Assembly (NCBI GenBank): GCA_922989275.2
Contig: OV277872.1
Location: 33,645,619-33,709,618 of the forward strand
From: Gari tellinella
Lineage: Eukaryota > Mollusca > Bivalvia > Cardiida > Psammobiidae
Length of the DNA: 64,000 bases
Direction: 5' to 3'
This document shows, one piece after another, positions 35,127 to 45,903 of this stretch. The translations under genes and the position numbers were made by a program. How positions within the stretch are numbered: the first letter of the stretch is position 1; each line of letters opens with the position of its first letter. A model generated the notes under the pieces. It was not told the DNA's origin, made no database searches, and saw only the letters and a list, made by a program, of their open reading frames with translations.

Positions 35127-35377
35127 AACCCATTACCTCATAGCCTGTTTCTAGTTTTGAAGACATGTGACCGCTTAAAACAGGTTGAAAGTAAAGCAGA
35201 ATGTGCCTTAAGGCACATTCTGCATTACTTTCAACCTGTTTTAAGCTACTATCTGCTAGGATATAGAAACTATTTCTTATCATAATTATTCATGTCTGTA
35301 TAAATTAGAACTATTTTCATCAGTGGAGCAATAGTTTTAGAGGCGTAAAAAGGCATATTTATGGGATAATGTGTTAA
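35127..35377 (+). mobile_element. Family P element, complete
   Basis: TTAACCCATTACCTCATAGC start, AATGTGCCTTAAGGCACATT palindrome, TATGGGATAATGTGTTAA end. Immediately upstream of the death-domain array. Confidence 0.65.
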
Positions 35378-35501
35378 ACAACAACATCAAAGACAGAACA
35401 AAGTCAGGTATCAAGTGAATCCTTAAACCTGCTTTAGGCTGAATGTACCATCTGCTAGAATATAGAAAATAGTTTATATGGTATTTAATCTGTCAATCTA
35501 G

Positions 35502-36738
35502 TACTGACCCAAATGAAGGCACCAAACCCATCAAGGAAGCCAGTGCTGGTTAGGGAGCTGAGATGGTCACCAGTATTCTACATGATTTGTTCAAAGCTTC
35601 GACAACTAGGGAATGACTGGCGTAACTTAGCAGGTAAGAACAGGTCTGTCTAAACACCCAAAACCTCCCCAAACTTCCCAAAACCAATTAGAAATAATAT
35701 AAACTACTTTAATTCCTTAATATTTAATTAAAAAAAAGCTTTTAAATGGAGAATTTAAGCTGAATAATTAAAAATGCTAATTTTTTTTATTTATTAACGA
35801 TGTTTTTTATTCAAGGGGAGCTACTCGTAGAAAATGTGAGATAGCTATATACAGTTACTACTACATGTGTAGATATTAAAAATCGAAAGTGGTTTGAGTT
35901 GTTTTTAAGTGGATTAGGGAGGTTTGAAGAGGTTTGGGGTTATCAGACAGACCAGGTAAGAAAATTTATAGTAAAACATTTGAATATTATTCATCAAAAA
36001 GTGCAGGCTTAATGCAAGACAAGAGTAATGCAGTAACCTTGGAATTATGTAGATTTTATAGTAAAACATATAATCCATTCATAAAAATATGACAGTCAAA
36101 TGGAGGGGTGTGGCATAATGTAGGAGAAAATGTATTCATAAAGCTTCTATAGGAGTTTTCTGCAGGTCATTTGACCTTCTGAGGCTGGACAACTCCTTTC
36201 TGTGCCAGATCTAAGTCGAACTTCGATATCTCAAACTCGGTTATGTCGAACATACCCGTATTTCAAAGTTAAAACGTGGCTTAGCCACGTTTTAACTTTG
36301 AACTACGGGCATATTCAACTTAACTGAACATAAAATAATGTAATTCATGTGTTGAAATATCGGTTAGTTGGCGTTAAACGAGTTCGAGATATCCAAGTTA
36401 AACTGTAACTTTCAAAAGTAATTAATATGGAGATAAGGTATATTGTTTCACCTCCTGTAGGAATACATAGGAAGGCTTTACTGTATAGATTTATGTATGT
36501 TTAAGGTCTGATGGGGTATACAGCCAGAGATATCCATCGGTTTGAGACATATGATGATCCTCCAAAATGGCTGCTATATGATTGGTGCGGCAGAACCAAT
36601 GCCACGATAGAAGACCTTATCAAGCTTCTGCAGAAGCTAGATCGCCAGGACATTGTATCTGACATACAGGTATCCAGATTAGTCTCCAGTAATATAGAAC
36701 AGGAACTATTAACTCTTTCAACATCATGGACCTATTGA
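35502..36738 (+). CDS. MyD88-like death domain, unit 1 (exons A and B)
   Basis: Exon A (35502-35633; acceptor CAATCTAG, donor GTAAGA) encodes 43 codons ending KLRQLGNDWRNLA. Exon B (36506-36669; acceptor TTTAAG, donor GTATCC) encodes LMGYTARDIHRFE, PPKWLLYDWCGRTNATIEDL and IKLLQKLDRQDI. Joined, they give an about 98-residue six-helix death domain whose DWR.LA..MG....DI..FE...DP...LL.DW and L..LDR.DI pattern matches MyD88 best and IRAK/Pelle less well. MyD88 bridges Toll-like receptors to IRAK kinases in the cytoplasm. If exon B is not spliced it reads on to TGA at 36736. Exon A differs from units 2-4: it lacks their upstream ATG and reads RWSPVFYMICSKL. No TIR domain follows. Confidence 0.75.
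35641..35954. mobile_element. Small terminal-inverted-repeat element at exon A splice donor, unit 1
   Basis: The ends GGTCTGTCT and AGACAGACC are inverted, and similarity continues inward (ACCTCCC..AACTTCCC versus GGGAGGTTTGAAGAGG). It is flanked by GGTAAGAA (35633-35640) and GGTAAGAA (35955-35962). An 8-bp duplication with CAGG-like ends suggests an hAT-type non-autonomous element. The duplicated bases are the exon A 5' splice site. Confidence 0.65.
36205..36412. mobile_element. Hairpin element between exons A and B, unit 1 (full length)
   Basis: Arms AAGTCGAACTTCGATATCTC and GAGATATCCAAGTTAAACTG enclose a second palindrome AACGTGGCTTAGCCACGTTTT. Full length also in unit 4 (42465-42665); units 2 and 3 (38355-38478 and 40412-40535) share an internal deletion. 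Confidence 0.6.
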
Positions 36739-36764
36739 AAATACATGTATACTCATTACATTTG

Positions 36765-36860
36765 CAAACAGTGTAGACCCAGATCAGAGGGCTTGTTTAT
36801 GAGCCTTCTGATCAGAGTCTACACTGTTTACTAAATTGAGTCTACACTGTTTACTAAATT
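36765..36860. repeat. Family R hairpin fragment after exon B, repeated in units 1-3
   Basis: AACAGTGTAGACCCAGATCAG paired with CTGATCAGAGTCTACACTG, followed by a duplicated GAGTCTACACTGTTTACTAA. Same at about 38830 and 40885; absent in unit 4. Confidence 0.6.
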
Positions 36861-37253
36861 TGAGAAGTATTTATCAAACTACTCCTAATCTTGAAACCTA
36901 TGTTTTACATGTAACTCGCTTTTGTTTAAAAGTCGAATAGTTCAAGCAGAAACGAAGGTAACAATAATAGTCACTAAATAATGTTATGTCTAATATACAG
37001 GAGCTTTGAAAAAAATTGTATGGTACAGATCCTATTCAGTGCCCAAAATTTCTCCAAACGTATACCTCCTGGACCCCACTGCATTTGTCAATTTCAAGTT
37101 TCAGAACCTAAAGAAATAAGATCTAGAAACCTTAAAACCTACGGTCGCGTGTATTGAAAAGTTGAATTGTTCCAGCTGAAATAAAGATTAGACTAGAAAT
37201 GATGTTATGTCTAATATAACGCAGCTTTGAACAAACTTGTTTTTTTCACATAG

Positions 37254-37316
37254 ATCGTATTTGGTGATCCAGATCTCTTAGAAAACACACTTCAGAGCTC
37301 ACCATTGCAGTTTTAA
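37254..37316 (+). CDS. Candidate terminal exon C of death-domain unit 1
   Basis: Acceptor TTTTTTTCACATAG, strong pyrimidine tract, then 20 codons (IVFGDPDLLENTLQSSPLQF) and TAA. Exon B ends on a codon boundary, so it would splice in frame and end a short death-domain-only protein. The sequence is kept in units 2 and 3 and broken in unit 4. I know no family match, and no polyadenylation signal is obvious just after it. An AATAAA sits upstream at 37180. Tentative. Confidence 0.35.
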   Translation: MVFGDPDLLENTLQSSPLQF

Positions 37317-37545
37317 TTTTAATTTTTATCTCGTCTGGGGGATGCATCCTCCTCCCCCCTCCAGCAGAAGGGCTTGTCGCCCTCCCACACCACAAACCTG
37401 ATGTGCATAACGCATGCAAGGCATGCTGAAATTAAAGCAGAATGTGGCTTTCTGTTTAACTTTCAACCTGCTTTAAAGGTCTCTTGTCTTCCAAACAATG
37501 AAACTGACTATGGAGTAATGGGTTAAACTTATTGATCAGGGTGTG

Positions 37546-39380
37546 ATGAGACCATTTGATCCTGGCGATTCTGTACTGACACAATTGAAGGCACCAAACC
37601 CATTGAGGGAGCCAGTGCTGGTTCAGGAGCTGGGATGGCTAGTATTCCACAAGATTTGTCTCAAGCTTCAATTAGACAGTCCTCTAGGGAATGACTGGCG
37701 TGGCTTAGCAGGTAGGAACAGGTCTGTCTAAAGACACCAAACCTCCCCAGACTTCCCCACACCAATTAGATATAACCCAAATTACTTTAATTCCTTAATA
37801 TTTAATTAAATAAAAGCTTATAAATGGAGAGTTTAAGCTGAATAATTAAAAATGCTAAATGAAATTTAATTTACGAGATTTTTCTTTCAAGGGGAGCTAC
37901 TCGTAGAAAATTAGAGATAGCTAGATCTATATACAGTTACGACTACATGTTGATATTAAAAATCGAAATTGGTTTGAGTTGTGTTTAAGTGGATTTGGGA
38001 GGTTTGAAGACGTTTGGGGTTATCAGACGGACCAGGTAAGAACATTTATAGTAAAACATATGAACATTATTCATCAAAAAGTGCAGGCTTGCTTGAGAGG
38101 TGGGTGTATTGTTTGTGTTACGTTTCCTGCTTGAGTCTTTCGTATTTATTAATGCAAGACAAGAGTAATGCAGTAACCTTGGCATTATGTAGATTTTATA
38201 GTAAAACATATCATCCATTCATAAAAATATGACAGTCAAGTGTAAGGTTTGTGGCATAATGTAGGAGAAAATGTATGCAGAAAGCTTCTATAGGAGTTTT
38301 CTGCAGGTCATTTGACCTTCTGAGTCTGGACAACTCCTTTCTGTGCCAGATCTAAGTCGAACTTCGATATCTCGAACTCGGTTATGTCGAACATACCCAT
38401 AGTTCAAAGTTAAAACGTGCCTAAGCCTAAGTTAAGTTGGCGTTAAAACGAGTTCGAGATATCGAAGTTCAACTGTAGCTTTAAAATGTAATTAATATGG
38501 AGATAAGGTATATTGTTTCACCTTCTATAGGAATAAATAGGAAGGCTTTACTGTATAGATTAATGTATGTTTAAGATATGATGGGGTATACAGCCAGAGA
38601 TATCCATCGGTTTGAGATATATTATGATCCTCCAAAATGGCTGCTATATGATTGGTGCGGCAGAACCAATGCCACGATAGAAGACCTTATCAAGCTTCTG
38701 CAGAAGCTAGATCGCCAGGACATTGTATCTGACATACAGGTATCCAGATTAGTCTCCAGTAATATAGAACAGGAACTATTAACTCTTTCAACATCATGGA
38801 CCTATTGAAAATATACTCATTACATTTGCAAACAGTGTAGACCCAGATCAGAGGGCTTGTTTATGAGCCTTCTGATCAGAGTCTACACTGTTTACTAAAT
38901 TGAGTCTACACTGTTTACTAAATTTGAGAAGTATTTATCAAACTACTCCTAATCTTGAAACCTATGTTTAACATGTAACTCGCTTTTGTTTAAAAGTCGA
39001 ATAGTTCAAGCAGAAACGAAGGTAACAATAATAGTCACTAAATAATGTTATGTCTAATATACAGGAGCTTTGAAAAAAATTGTATGGTACAGATCCTATT
39101 CAGTGCCCAAAATTTCTCCAAACGTATACCTCCTGGACCCCACTGCATTTGTCAATTTCAAGTTTCAGAACCTAAAGAAATAAGATCTAGAAACCTTAAA
39201 ACCTACGGTCGCGTGTATTGAAAAGTTGAATTGTTCCAGCTGAAATAAAGATTAGACTAGAAATGATGTTATGTCTAATATAACGCAGCTTTGAACAAAC
39301 TTGTATTTTTCACATAGATCGTATTTGGTGATCCAGATCTCTTAGAAAACACACTTCAGAGCTCACCATTGCAGTTTTAA
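37546..39380 (+). CDS. MyD88-like death domain, unit 2 (exons A, B, possible C)
   Basis: Exon A (37546-37711) can begin at ATG: MRPFDPGDSVLTQLKAPNPL, then WLVFHKICLKLQLDSPLGND and WRGLA. The donor is GTAGGA. Exon B (38576-38739) begins with a split Asp codon then MMGYTARDIHRFEIYYDPPK and continues like unit 1. Candidate exon C is at 39318-39380. A protein from this ATG through exon C would be about 130 residues: a death domain alone with a short tail. The CAATCTAG acceptor of unit 1 is changed here to GATTCTGT, which favours use of the ATG as a start or of another acceptor (GATCAG at 37539). Confidence 0.65.
37719..38034. mobile_element. Same splice-site element, unit 2
   Basis: Ends GGTCTGTCT (37721) and AGACGGACC (38025). 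The left flanking donor has changed to GGTAGGAA; the right flank keeps GGTAAGAA. Confidence 0.6.
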
Positions 39381-39608
39381 TTTTAATTTTTATCTCGTCT
39401 GGGGGATGCATCCTCCTCCCCCTCCAGCAGAAGGGTTTGTCGCCCTCCCACACCACAAACCTGATGTGCATAACGCATGCAAGGCATGCTGAAATTAAAG
39501 CAGAATGTGGCTTTCTGTTTAACTTTCAACCTGCTTTAAAGGTCTCTTGTCTTCCAAACAATGAAACTGACTATGGAGTAATGGGTTAAACTTATTGATC
39601 AGGGTGTG

Positions 39609-41437
39609 ATGAGACCATTTGATCCTGGCGATTCTGTACTGACACAATTGAAGGCACCAAACCCATTGAGGGAGCCAGTGCTGGTTCAGGAGCTGGGATG
39701 GCTAGTATTCCACGAGATTTGTCTCAAGCTTCAATTAGACAGTCCTCTAGGGAATGACTGGCGTGGCTTAGCAGGTAGGAACAGGTCTGTCTAAAGACAC
39801 CAAACCTCCCCAGACTTCCCCACACCAATTAGATATAACCCAAATTACTTTAATTCCTTAATATTTAATTAAATAAAAGCTTATAAATGGAGAGTTTAAG
39901 CTGAATAATTAAAAATGCTAAATGAAATTTAATTTACGAGATTTTTCATTCAAGGGGAGCAACTCGTAGAAAATTAGAGATAGCTATATACAGTTACGAC
40001 TACATGTTGATATTAAAAATCGAAATTGGTTTGAGTTGTGTTTAAGTGGATTTGGGAGGTTTGAAGACGTTTGGGGTTATCAGACGGACCAGGTAAGAAC
40101 ATTTATAGTAAAACATATGAACATTATTCATCAAAAAGTGCAGGCTTGCTTGAGAGGTGGGTGTATTGTTTGTGTTACGTTTCCTGCTTGAGTCTTTCGT
40201 ATTTATTAATGCAAGACAAGAGTAATGCAGTAACCTTGGCATTATGTAGATTTTATAGTAAAACATATCATCCATTCATAAAAATATGACAGTCAAGTGT
40301 AAGGTTTGTGGCATAATGTAGGAGAAAATGTATGCAGAAAGCTTCTATAGGAGTTTTCTGCAGGTCATTTGACCTTCTGAGTCTGGACAACTCCTTTCTG
40401 TGCCAGATCTTAGTCGAACTTCGATATCTCGAACTCGGTTATGTCGAACATACCCATAGTTCAAAGTTAAAACGTGCCTAAGCCTAAGTTAAGTTGGCGT
40501 TAAAACGAGTTCGAGATATCGAAGTTCAACTGTAGCTTTAAAATGTAATTAATATGGAGATAAGGTATATTGTTTCACCTTCTATAGGAATAAATAGGAA
40601 GGCTTTACTGTATAGATTAATGTATGTTTAAGATATGATGGGGTATACAGCCAGAGATATCCATCGGTTTGAGACATATTATGATCCTCCAAAATGGCTG
40701 CTATATGATTGGTGCGGCAGAACCAATGCCACGATAGAAGACCTTATCAAGCTTCTGCAGAAGCTAGATCGCCAGGACATTGTATCTGACATACAGGTAT
40801 CCAGATTAGTCTCCAGTAATATAGAACAGGAACTATTAACTCTTTCAACATCATGGACCTATTGAAAATATACTCATTACATTTGCAAACAGTGTAGACC
40901 CAGATCAGAGGGCTTGTTTATGAGCCTTCTGATCAGAGTCTACACTGTTTACTAAATTGAGTCTACACTGTTTACTAAATTTGAGAAGTATTTATCAAAC
41001 TACTCCTAATCTTGAAACCTATGTTTTACATGTAACTCGCTTTTGTTTAAAAGTCGAATAGTTCAAGCAGAAACGAAGGTAACAATAATAGTCACTAAAT
41101 AATGTTATGTCTAATATACAGGAGCTTTGAAAAAAATTGTATGGTACAGATCCTATTCAGTGCCCAAAATTTCTCCAAACGTATACCTCCTGGACCCCAC
41201 TGCATTTGTCAATTTCAAGTTTCAGAACCTAAAGAAATAAGATCTAGAAACCTTAAAACCTACGGTCGCGTGTATTGAAAAGTTGAATTGTTCCAGCTGA
41301 AATAAAGATTAGACTAGAAATGATGTTATGTCTAATATAACGCAGCTTTGAACAAACTTGTATTTTTCACATAGATCGTATTTGGTGATCCAGATCTCTT
41401 AGAAAACACACTTCAGAGCTCACCATTGCAGTTTTAA
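39609..41437 (+). CDS. MyD88-like death domain, unit 3 (exons A, B, possible C)
   Basis: Exon A 39609-39774, exon B 40633-40796, candidate exon C 41375-41437. The protein differs from unit 2 at only two positions that I can see in exons A and B (HEICLK for HKICLK; FETYYD for FEIYYD). Intron sequence, including the small terminal-inverted-repeat element and the shortened hairpin, is also almost identical. This is either a very recent duplicate or has been homogenised by gene conversion. Confidence 0.65.
39782..40091. mobile_element. Same splice-site element, unit 3
   Basis: Ends GGTCTGTCT (39784) and AGACGGACC (40082); flanks GGTAGGAA left and GGTAAGAA right. Confidence 0.6.
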
Positions 41438-41666
41438 TTTTAATTTTTATCTCGTCTGGGGGATGCATCCTCCTCCCCCCTCCAGCAGAAGGGCTTGTCG
41501 CCCTCCCACACCACAAACCTGATGTGCATAACGCATGCAAAGCATGCTGAAATTAAAGCAGAATGTGGCTTTCTGTTTAACTTTCAACCTGCTTTAAAGG
41601 TCTCTTGTCTTCCAAACAATGAAACTGACTATGGAGTAATGGGTTAAACTTATTGATCAGGGTGTG

Positions 41667-42960
41667 ATGAGACCATTTGATCCTGGCGATTCTGTACTGA
41701 CACAATTGAAGGCACCAAACCGATTGAGGGAGCCAGTGCTGGTTCAGGAGCTGGGATGGCTAGTATTCCACGAGATTTGTCTCAAGCTTCAATTAGACAG
41801 TCCTCTAGGGAATGACTGGCGTGGCTTAGCAGGTAGGAACAGGTCTGTCTAAAGACACCAAACCTCCCCAGACTTCCCCACACCAATTAGAAATAACCCA
41901 AATTACTTTAATTCCTTAATATTTAATTAAATAAAAGCTTATAAATGGAGAGTTTAAGCTGAATAATTAAAAATGCTAAATGAAATTTAATTTACGAGAT
42001 TTTTCATTCAAGGGGAGCAACTCGTAGAAAATTAGAGATAGCTATATGCAGTTACTACTACATGTTGATATTAAAAATCGAAATTGGTTTGAGTTGTGTT
42101 TAAGTGGATTTGGGAGGTTTGAAGACGTTTGGGGTTATCAGACGGACCAGGTAAGAACATTTATAGTAAAACATATGAACATTATTCATCAAAAAGTGCA
42201 GGCTTGCTTGAGAGGTGGGTGTATTGTTTGTGTTACGTTTCCTGCTTGAGTCTTTCGTATTTATTAATGCAAGACAAGAGTAATGCAGCAACCTTGGATT
42301 TAGGTAGATTTATAGTAAAACATATCATCCATTCATAAAAATATGACAGTCAAATGTAAGGGTTGTGGCACAATGTAGGAGAAACTTTATGCAGAAAGCT
42401 TCTATAGGAGTTTTCTGCAGGTCATTTGACCTTCTGAGGCTGGACAACTCCTTTCTGTGCCAGATCTAAGTCGAACTTCGATATCTCAAACTCGGTTATG
42501 TCGAACATACCCGTATTTCAAAGTTAAAACGTGGCTTAGCCACCTTTTAACTTTGAACTACGGGCATGTTCAACTTAACTGAACATAAAATAATGTAATT
42601 CATGTGTTGAAATATCGGTTAGTTGGCGTTAAACGAGTTCGAGATATCGAAGTTCAACTGTAGCTTTAAAATGTAATTAATATGGAGATAAGGTATATTG
42701 TTTCACCTCCTGTAGGAATAAATAGGAAGGTTTTACTGTATAGATTTATGTATGTTTAAGATATGATGGGGTATACAGCCAGAGATATCCAGCGGTTTGA
42801 GAAATATGGTGATCCTTTAGAATGGCTGCTACTTGATTGGAGCTTCAGAACCAATGCCACAATAGAAGACCTTATCAAGCTTCTGCAGAGGCTAGATTGC
42901 GAGGATTGCGAGGACATCATTTTTTATATACAAGAACAGGTACCCAGATTAGTCAACAGT
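41667..42960 (+). CDS. MyD88-like death domain, unit 4 (exons A and B), diverged exon B
   Basis: Exon A 41667-41832 is like unit 3, with PNRL for PNPL. Exon B (42761-42939, donor GTACCC) is 15 nt longer and has changes clustered on the surface: RFEKYGDPLEWLLLDWSFRT and LQRLDCEDCEDIIFYIQEQ. If unspliced it ends at TGA 42976-42978. The exon C region (43085-43135) is rearranged and no longer reads like units 1-3. The hairpin in the A-B intron keeps its full length, as in unit 1. Exon B may have diverged in function or be drifting. Confidence 0.6.
41840..42149. mobile_element. Same splice-site element, unit 4
   Basis: Ends GGTCTGTCT (41842) and AGACGGACC (42140); flanks GGTAGGAA left and GGTAAGAA right. 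Confidence 0.6.
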
Positions 42961-43199
42961 AATAAAGAACAGGAATGAAGAACCTAGATCTAGTGACTAC
43001 AAAGTCGGAAGCTTAAAACCATCCGTTCTATATGTAACTCACTTGCATTTAAAAGTCTAATGGTTCTAGCAGAAATAGTGTATTAGATCTCTCCAAACAC
43101 ACTTCAGAGCTCACGATTACATTTTAATTTATCTCCCGCTTAGGGGGGGGGGGGGATCCCTCCCACCAGCAGAAGGGGTTTTCCCCCCTCCCGCTTCAC

Positions 43200-43396
43200 C
43201 ACCCTGATGTGCATAACATTCAAGGCATGCTGAAATTAAAGCAGAATATGCCTTTCTGTTTAACTTTCACCCTGCTTAATATAGTTTCATGTCTTCAAAA
43301 CAATGAAACTGGCTATGGAGTAATGAGTTAAACTTATTTATCAGAGTGTGAGACTGTCAGGAATTGATCCTGTCAATCTAGTACCAAATGAAGGTG
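43200..43396 (+). pseudogene. Truncated fifth array unit (start of exon A only)
   Basis: Matches the sequence upstream of exon A (GCATGCTGAAATTAAAGCAG, GGCTATGGAGTAATGAGTTA) and continues through GATCCTGTCAATCTAGTACC to AAATGAAGGTG. There the similarity ends in unrelated sequence. It keeps the CAATCTAG acceptor seen in unit 1. Confidence 0.7.
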
Positions 43397-44814
43397 TAGT
43401 GATATAGCCTACCAAGCAACAACAACAACATGATTCAGAGTTAGATACTTTATTATGGCACTCAGCCACAATACGTGTATCTTGACTATTGGTCCTGTCC
43501 TTTGGCACTCTAGAATCTCCCCTGATCTCAAGTTTTCGACCTTATTTATAATACCAGGCTCAATCATCCAAACATGTATGAACCGTCATGTTGACAGTTT
43601 GACCTCAAACGGGAACTGTGATATACAGTCGAAATGACAGTGATAAATCTATCTACATAGACCAATAGTCAGGAATACACCCGATACATACCGCTCTTTG
43701 GAAAAATTGGCCTATTTGGCCACTTGTTACAAATGGCGAAAATTCGACACCCCCAAAATAGGCTTATTATTGACCAACACAGATGTCAATTATTGCGGAG
43801 GACATTATAACTCAACCCAAACATAGGCCTAAAGATTTCACACCTCAGTCCTAAAACTTGTAATTTGTGCTATGTAAACTGTGAATGATACCGCTAACAC
43901 GCTATTGTTTACCTTTATTTATTTTTATCCAAGTCATTTGTGTAAGCAAATATCCCAAACTATGAATTACACAAGCGTTAAATCTTTGACAAACAAACAT
44001 TTTCGAACGCAAAATGAAACATGAAACGTTCAGGTTACTATAATTAACCTTAGATGGTGTTCTTATTTTTTAGCTCGTAAAAATCTATAGTCAATGAAAT
44101 AAACTGTAAACCAGTCTAACTGACCTTATTTTTCACCTTACAAATCCGGAACAATTAACAAACTAATTCGGAGTTGTATTAATTTTTCAATTTCTATTAC
44201 CGAGAATATTTACCAATGTAAAATAGCCTTTAAATCCATTCTATGGTGAGTATTTTTTTCTGAGAAGCGAATGCAGAAACATACAAATTGTTTACTGACA
44301 TTTTCGGAAATAGAGTATTTTAGCATTGGTTCTACTTTTAAAGCCATTTTATCAACAAGGTATTTCAGTTACAATTTTGGGGACCGGTTCATCAACATTT
44401 ACGATCATATCGTATGGTATCGCATACATATTCTACAATAGGTTTTTTACGATTTTTATACCATATACCGAAATGCGTTTCATCAACGCTATCGTAAATC
44501 AGACAATCGTGTGGTGCGTTAATATACAGTGGAGAAACTGTTATTATTTCCCGTTTATGCTTACGCATATGCAAACGATGAACAAACGAAACGATAAACG
44601 CGTTTAGCGTTTACATGGAGAAATGACAAATGGAGAAGTAACTTATACTCAAATCTGCATTTTCCCGAAAATGGTGTCGTTGATTACCTGTATGTGCGAT
44701 AACGCTTATTCGATCGATAATTCAACTGCACCGATACGCCGAAAGCGGGCTATCGCGTTTTTTATCGTGTTTAACGGTTACCTACTGTTAGTTTAAGTTA
44801 CTTAAAATCCTTAA
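43397..44814. other. No gene recognised
   Basis: Unique-looking AT-rich sequence with only short frames. At 44614-44640 a 27-base stretch recurs inverted at 58647-58673 with one mismatch. Confidence 0.45.
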
Positions 44815-45405
44815 TTTTCACCCGATTTTCATTATAATGGTCTTAAAAGAAGGCTAAGATATTTATCTTTCACTGGTAAAAATAACAGATTTTTTTAAAA
44901 ATTGATCAGTTTTATGGCGAGTTAAAGAGTGGTTACCAAATGAATTTGCCGATAAAAGGGAGCAAGCACTCGCGCATAAATATATCACGCCCCGTTACAA
45001 AACCTTTCATAAAACCCTCAATTTTCGACCAATTTTCAAAGAAATGGTCTTAAAGGAAAGCTTAGATATTTTTCTTTTAGTTGTGGAAATGCAAGTGTTT
45101 ATTTTCGAAATCGACAAATTTTATGGCGAGTTAAAGAGCGATTGCCAAAAGAAATAGTCGATAAACGAGAGCAGGCGATCGCGAAATATATACTACGTCC
45201 CGTTTCAAAAACTTGAATTTAATCCATAATTTTCGTCCGATATATATTTTAAAAAAAGGTCTTGATATAAAGCCGTGACACTTATCTTTCGGTTGTAAAA
45301 ATACCAGGGTTTTTCTTGAAGCGAAAAAAGTAATGATGACCTACAAAGGTTGCTGGCTAATGAAATGACTAGACCAACTCGCGTAAGAAAAGAATTCCTT
45401 CCGTA
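44815..45405 (+). repeat. Three degenerate ~185-bp tandem units
   Basis: Units share (CCG)ATTTTC..AATGGTCTTAAA, TTTTATGGCGAGTTAAAGAG, CGATAAA.G.GAGCA and TATATCACGCCCCGTT-like segments. No coding potential. Confidence 0.6.
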
Positions 45406-45903
45406 TAAAAACTTAAGCAAACTTCTAAACTTCTAAATATGTGTTCATGCATTGTTACAATGTTCTACATGGAGGAAATATTTCCTTGGAGGCAAAAAAA
45501 ATCCATTTTGTATGTAAAGAGACATTTGAAAGGAGTGCGCGTCAAACGGCCAAAATCCAAAACGGCCAAAGTTGTAACTATTATTATGTCGTATGTGATC
45601 ATTATTATTATTGAAAGGAAAATTAGAATTATTAACATAAAATTATTACTTCAAAATAATGAATTCAGGGTTAGTTTTACATCCAGACTAAAAAATATAC
45701 ATATTATCCGTCCCTTTTCGATGAAAGAGGTAACAGTTTGCATTATCTTCAGAAATTAATTGCAAACATGATAACATGAGATCTCCGTTTCTTTCTGCTT
45801 TACTTATGTCTTATATAACGGAGTAAATTATAAAGCAGCCAATGCCTTAAGCAATCTATTTTAGTGACTGCTTAACTCTGTGCCTGCTGATCGCGACTCC
45901 ACT

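Larger units (their letters stand above)
35400..43396 (+). repeat. Tandem array of ~2.06-kb gene-bearing units (four plus a truncated fifth)
   Basis: Equivalent points lie 2070, 2057 and 2128 bp apart (exon B) and 2063 and 2058 bp apart (exon A of units 2-4). Units 2 and 3 look nearly identical by eye over their full length, including intron sequence, and share an internal deletion in a hairpin. Units 1 and 4 are more diverged at the array edges. A fifth unit stops in exon A at about 43396. The pattern suggests recent expansion or gene conversion in the middle of the array. Confidence 0.9.

Noticed and set aside
15000..35400. C-terminal SH3 exon of the Vav gene
   Set aside because: I looked for ALYDF/WW-type SH3 coding sequence with splice sites on the plus strand and found none. 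It may lie elsewhere or be too diverged.
36506..36669. IRAK/Pelle death domain instead of MyD88
   Set aside because: LLYDW..TNATIEDL is also IRAK-like, but the DWR.LA start, DI.RFE..DP and LDR.DI end fit MyD88 better. Kept as an alternative only.
44326..44607. 93-residue plus-strand frame and its antisense partner
   Set aside because: No homology, splice context or repeat-independent support; composition is that of AT-rich noncoding DNA.
45439..45759. 106-residue basic plus-strand frame
   Set aside because: Low-complexity Ile/Lys content from AT-rich DNA next to degenerate tandem repeats; no recognisable domain.
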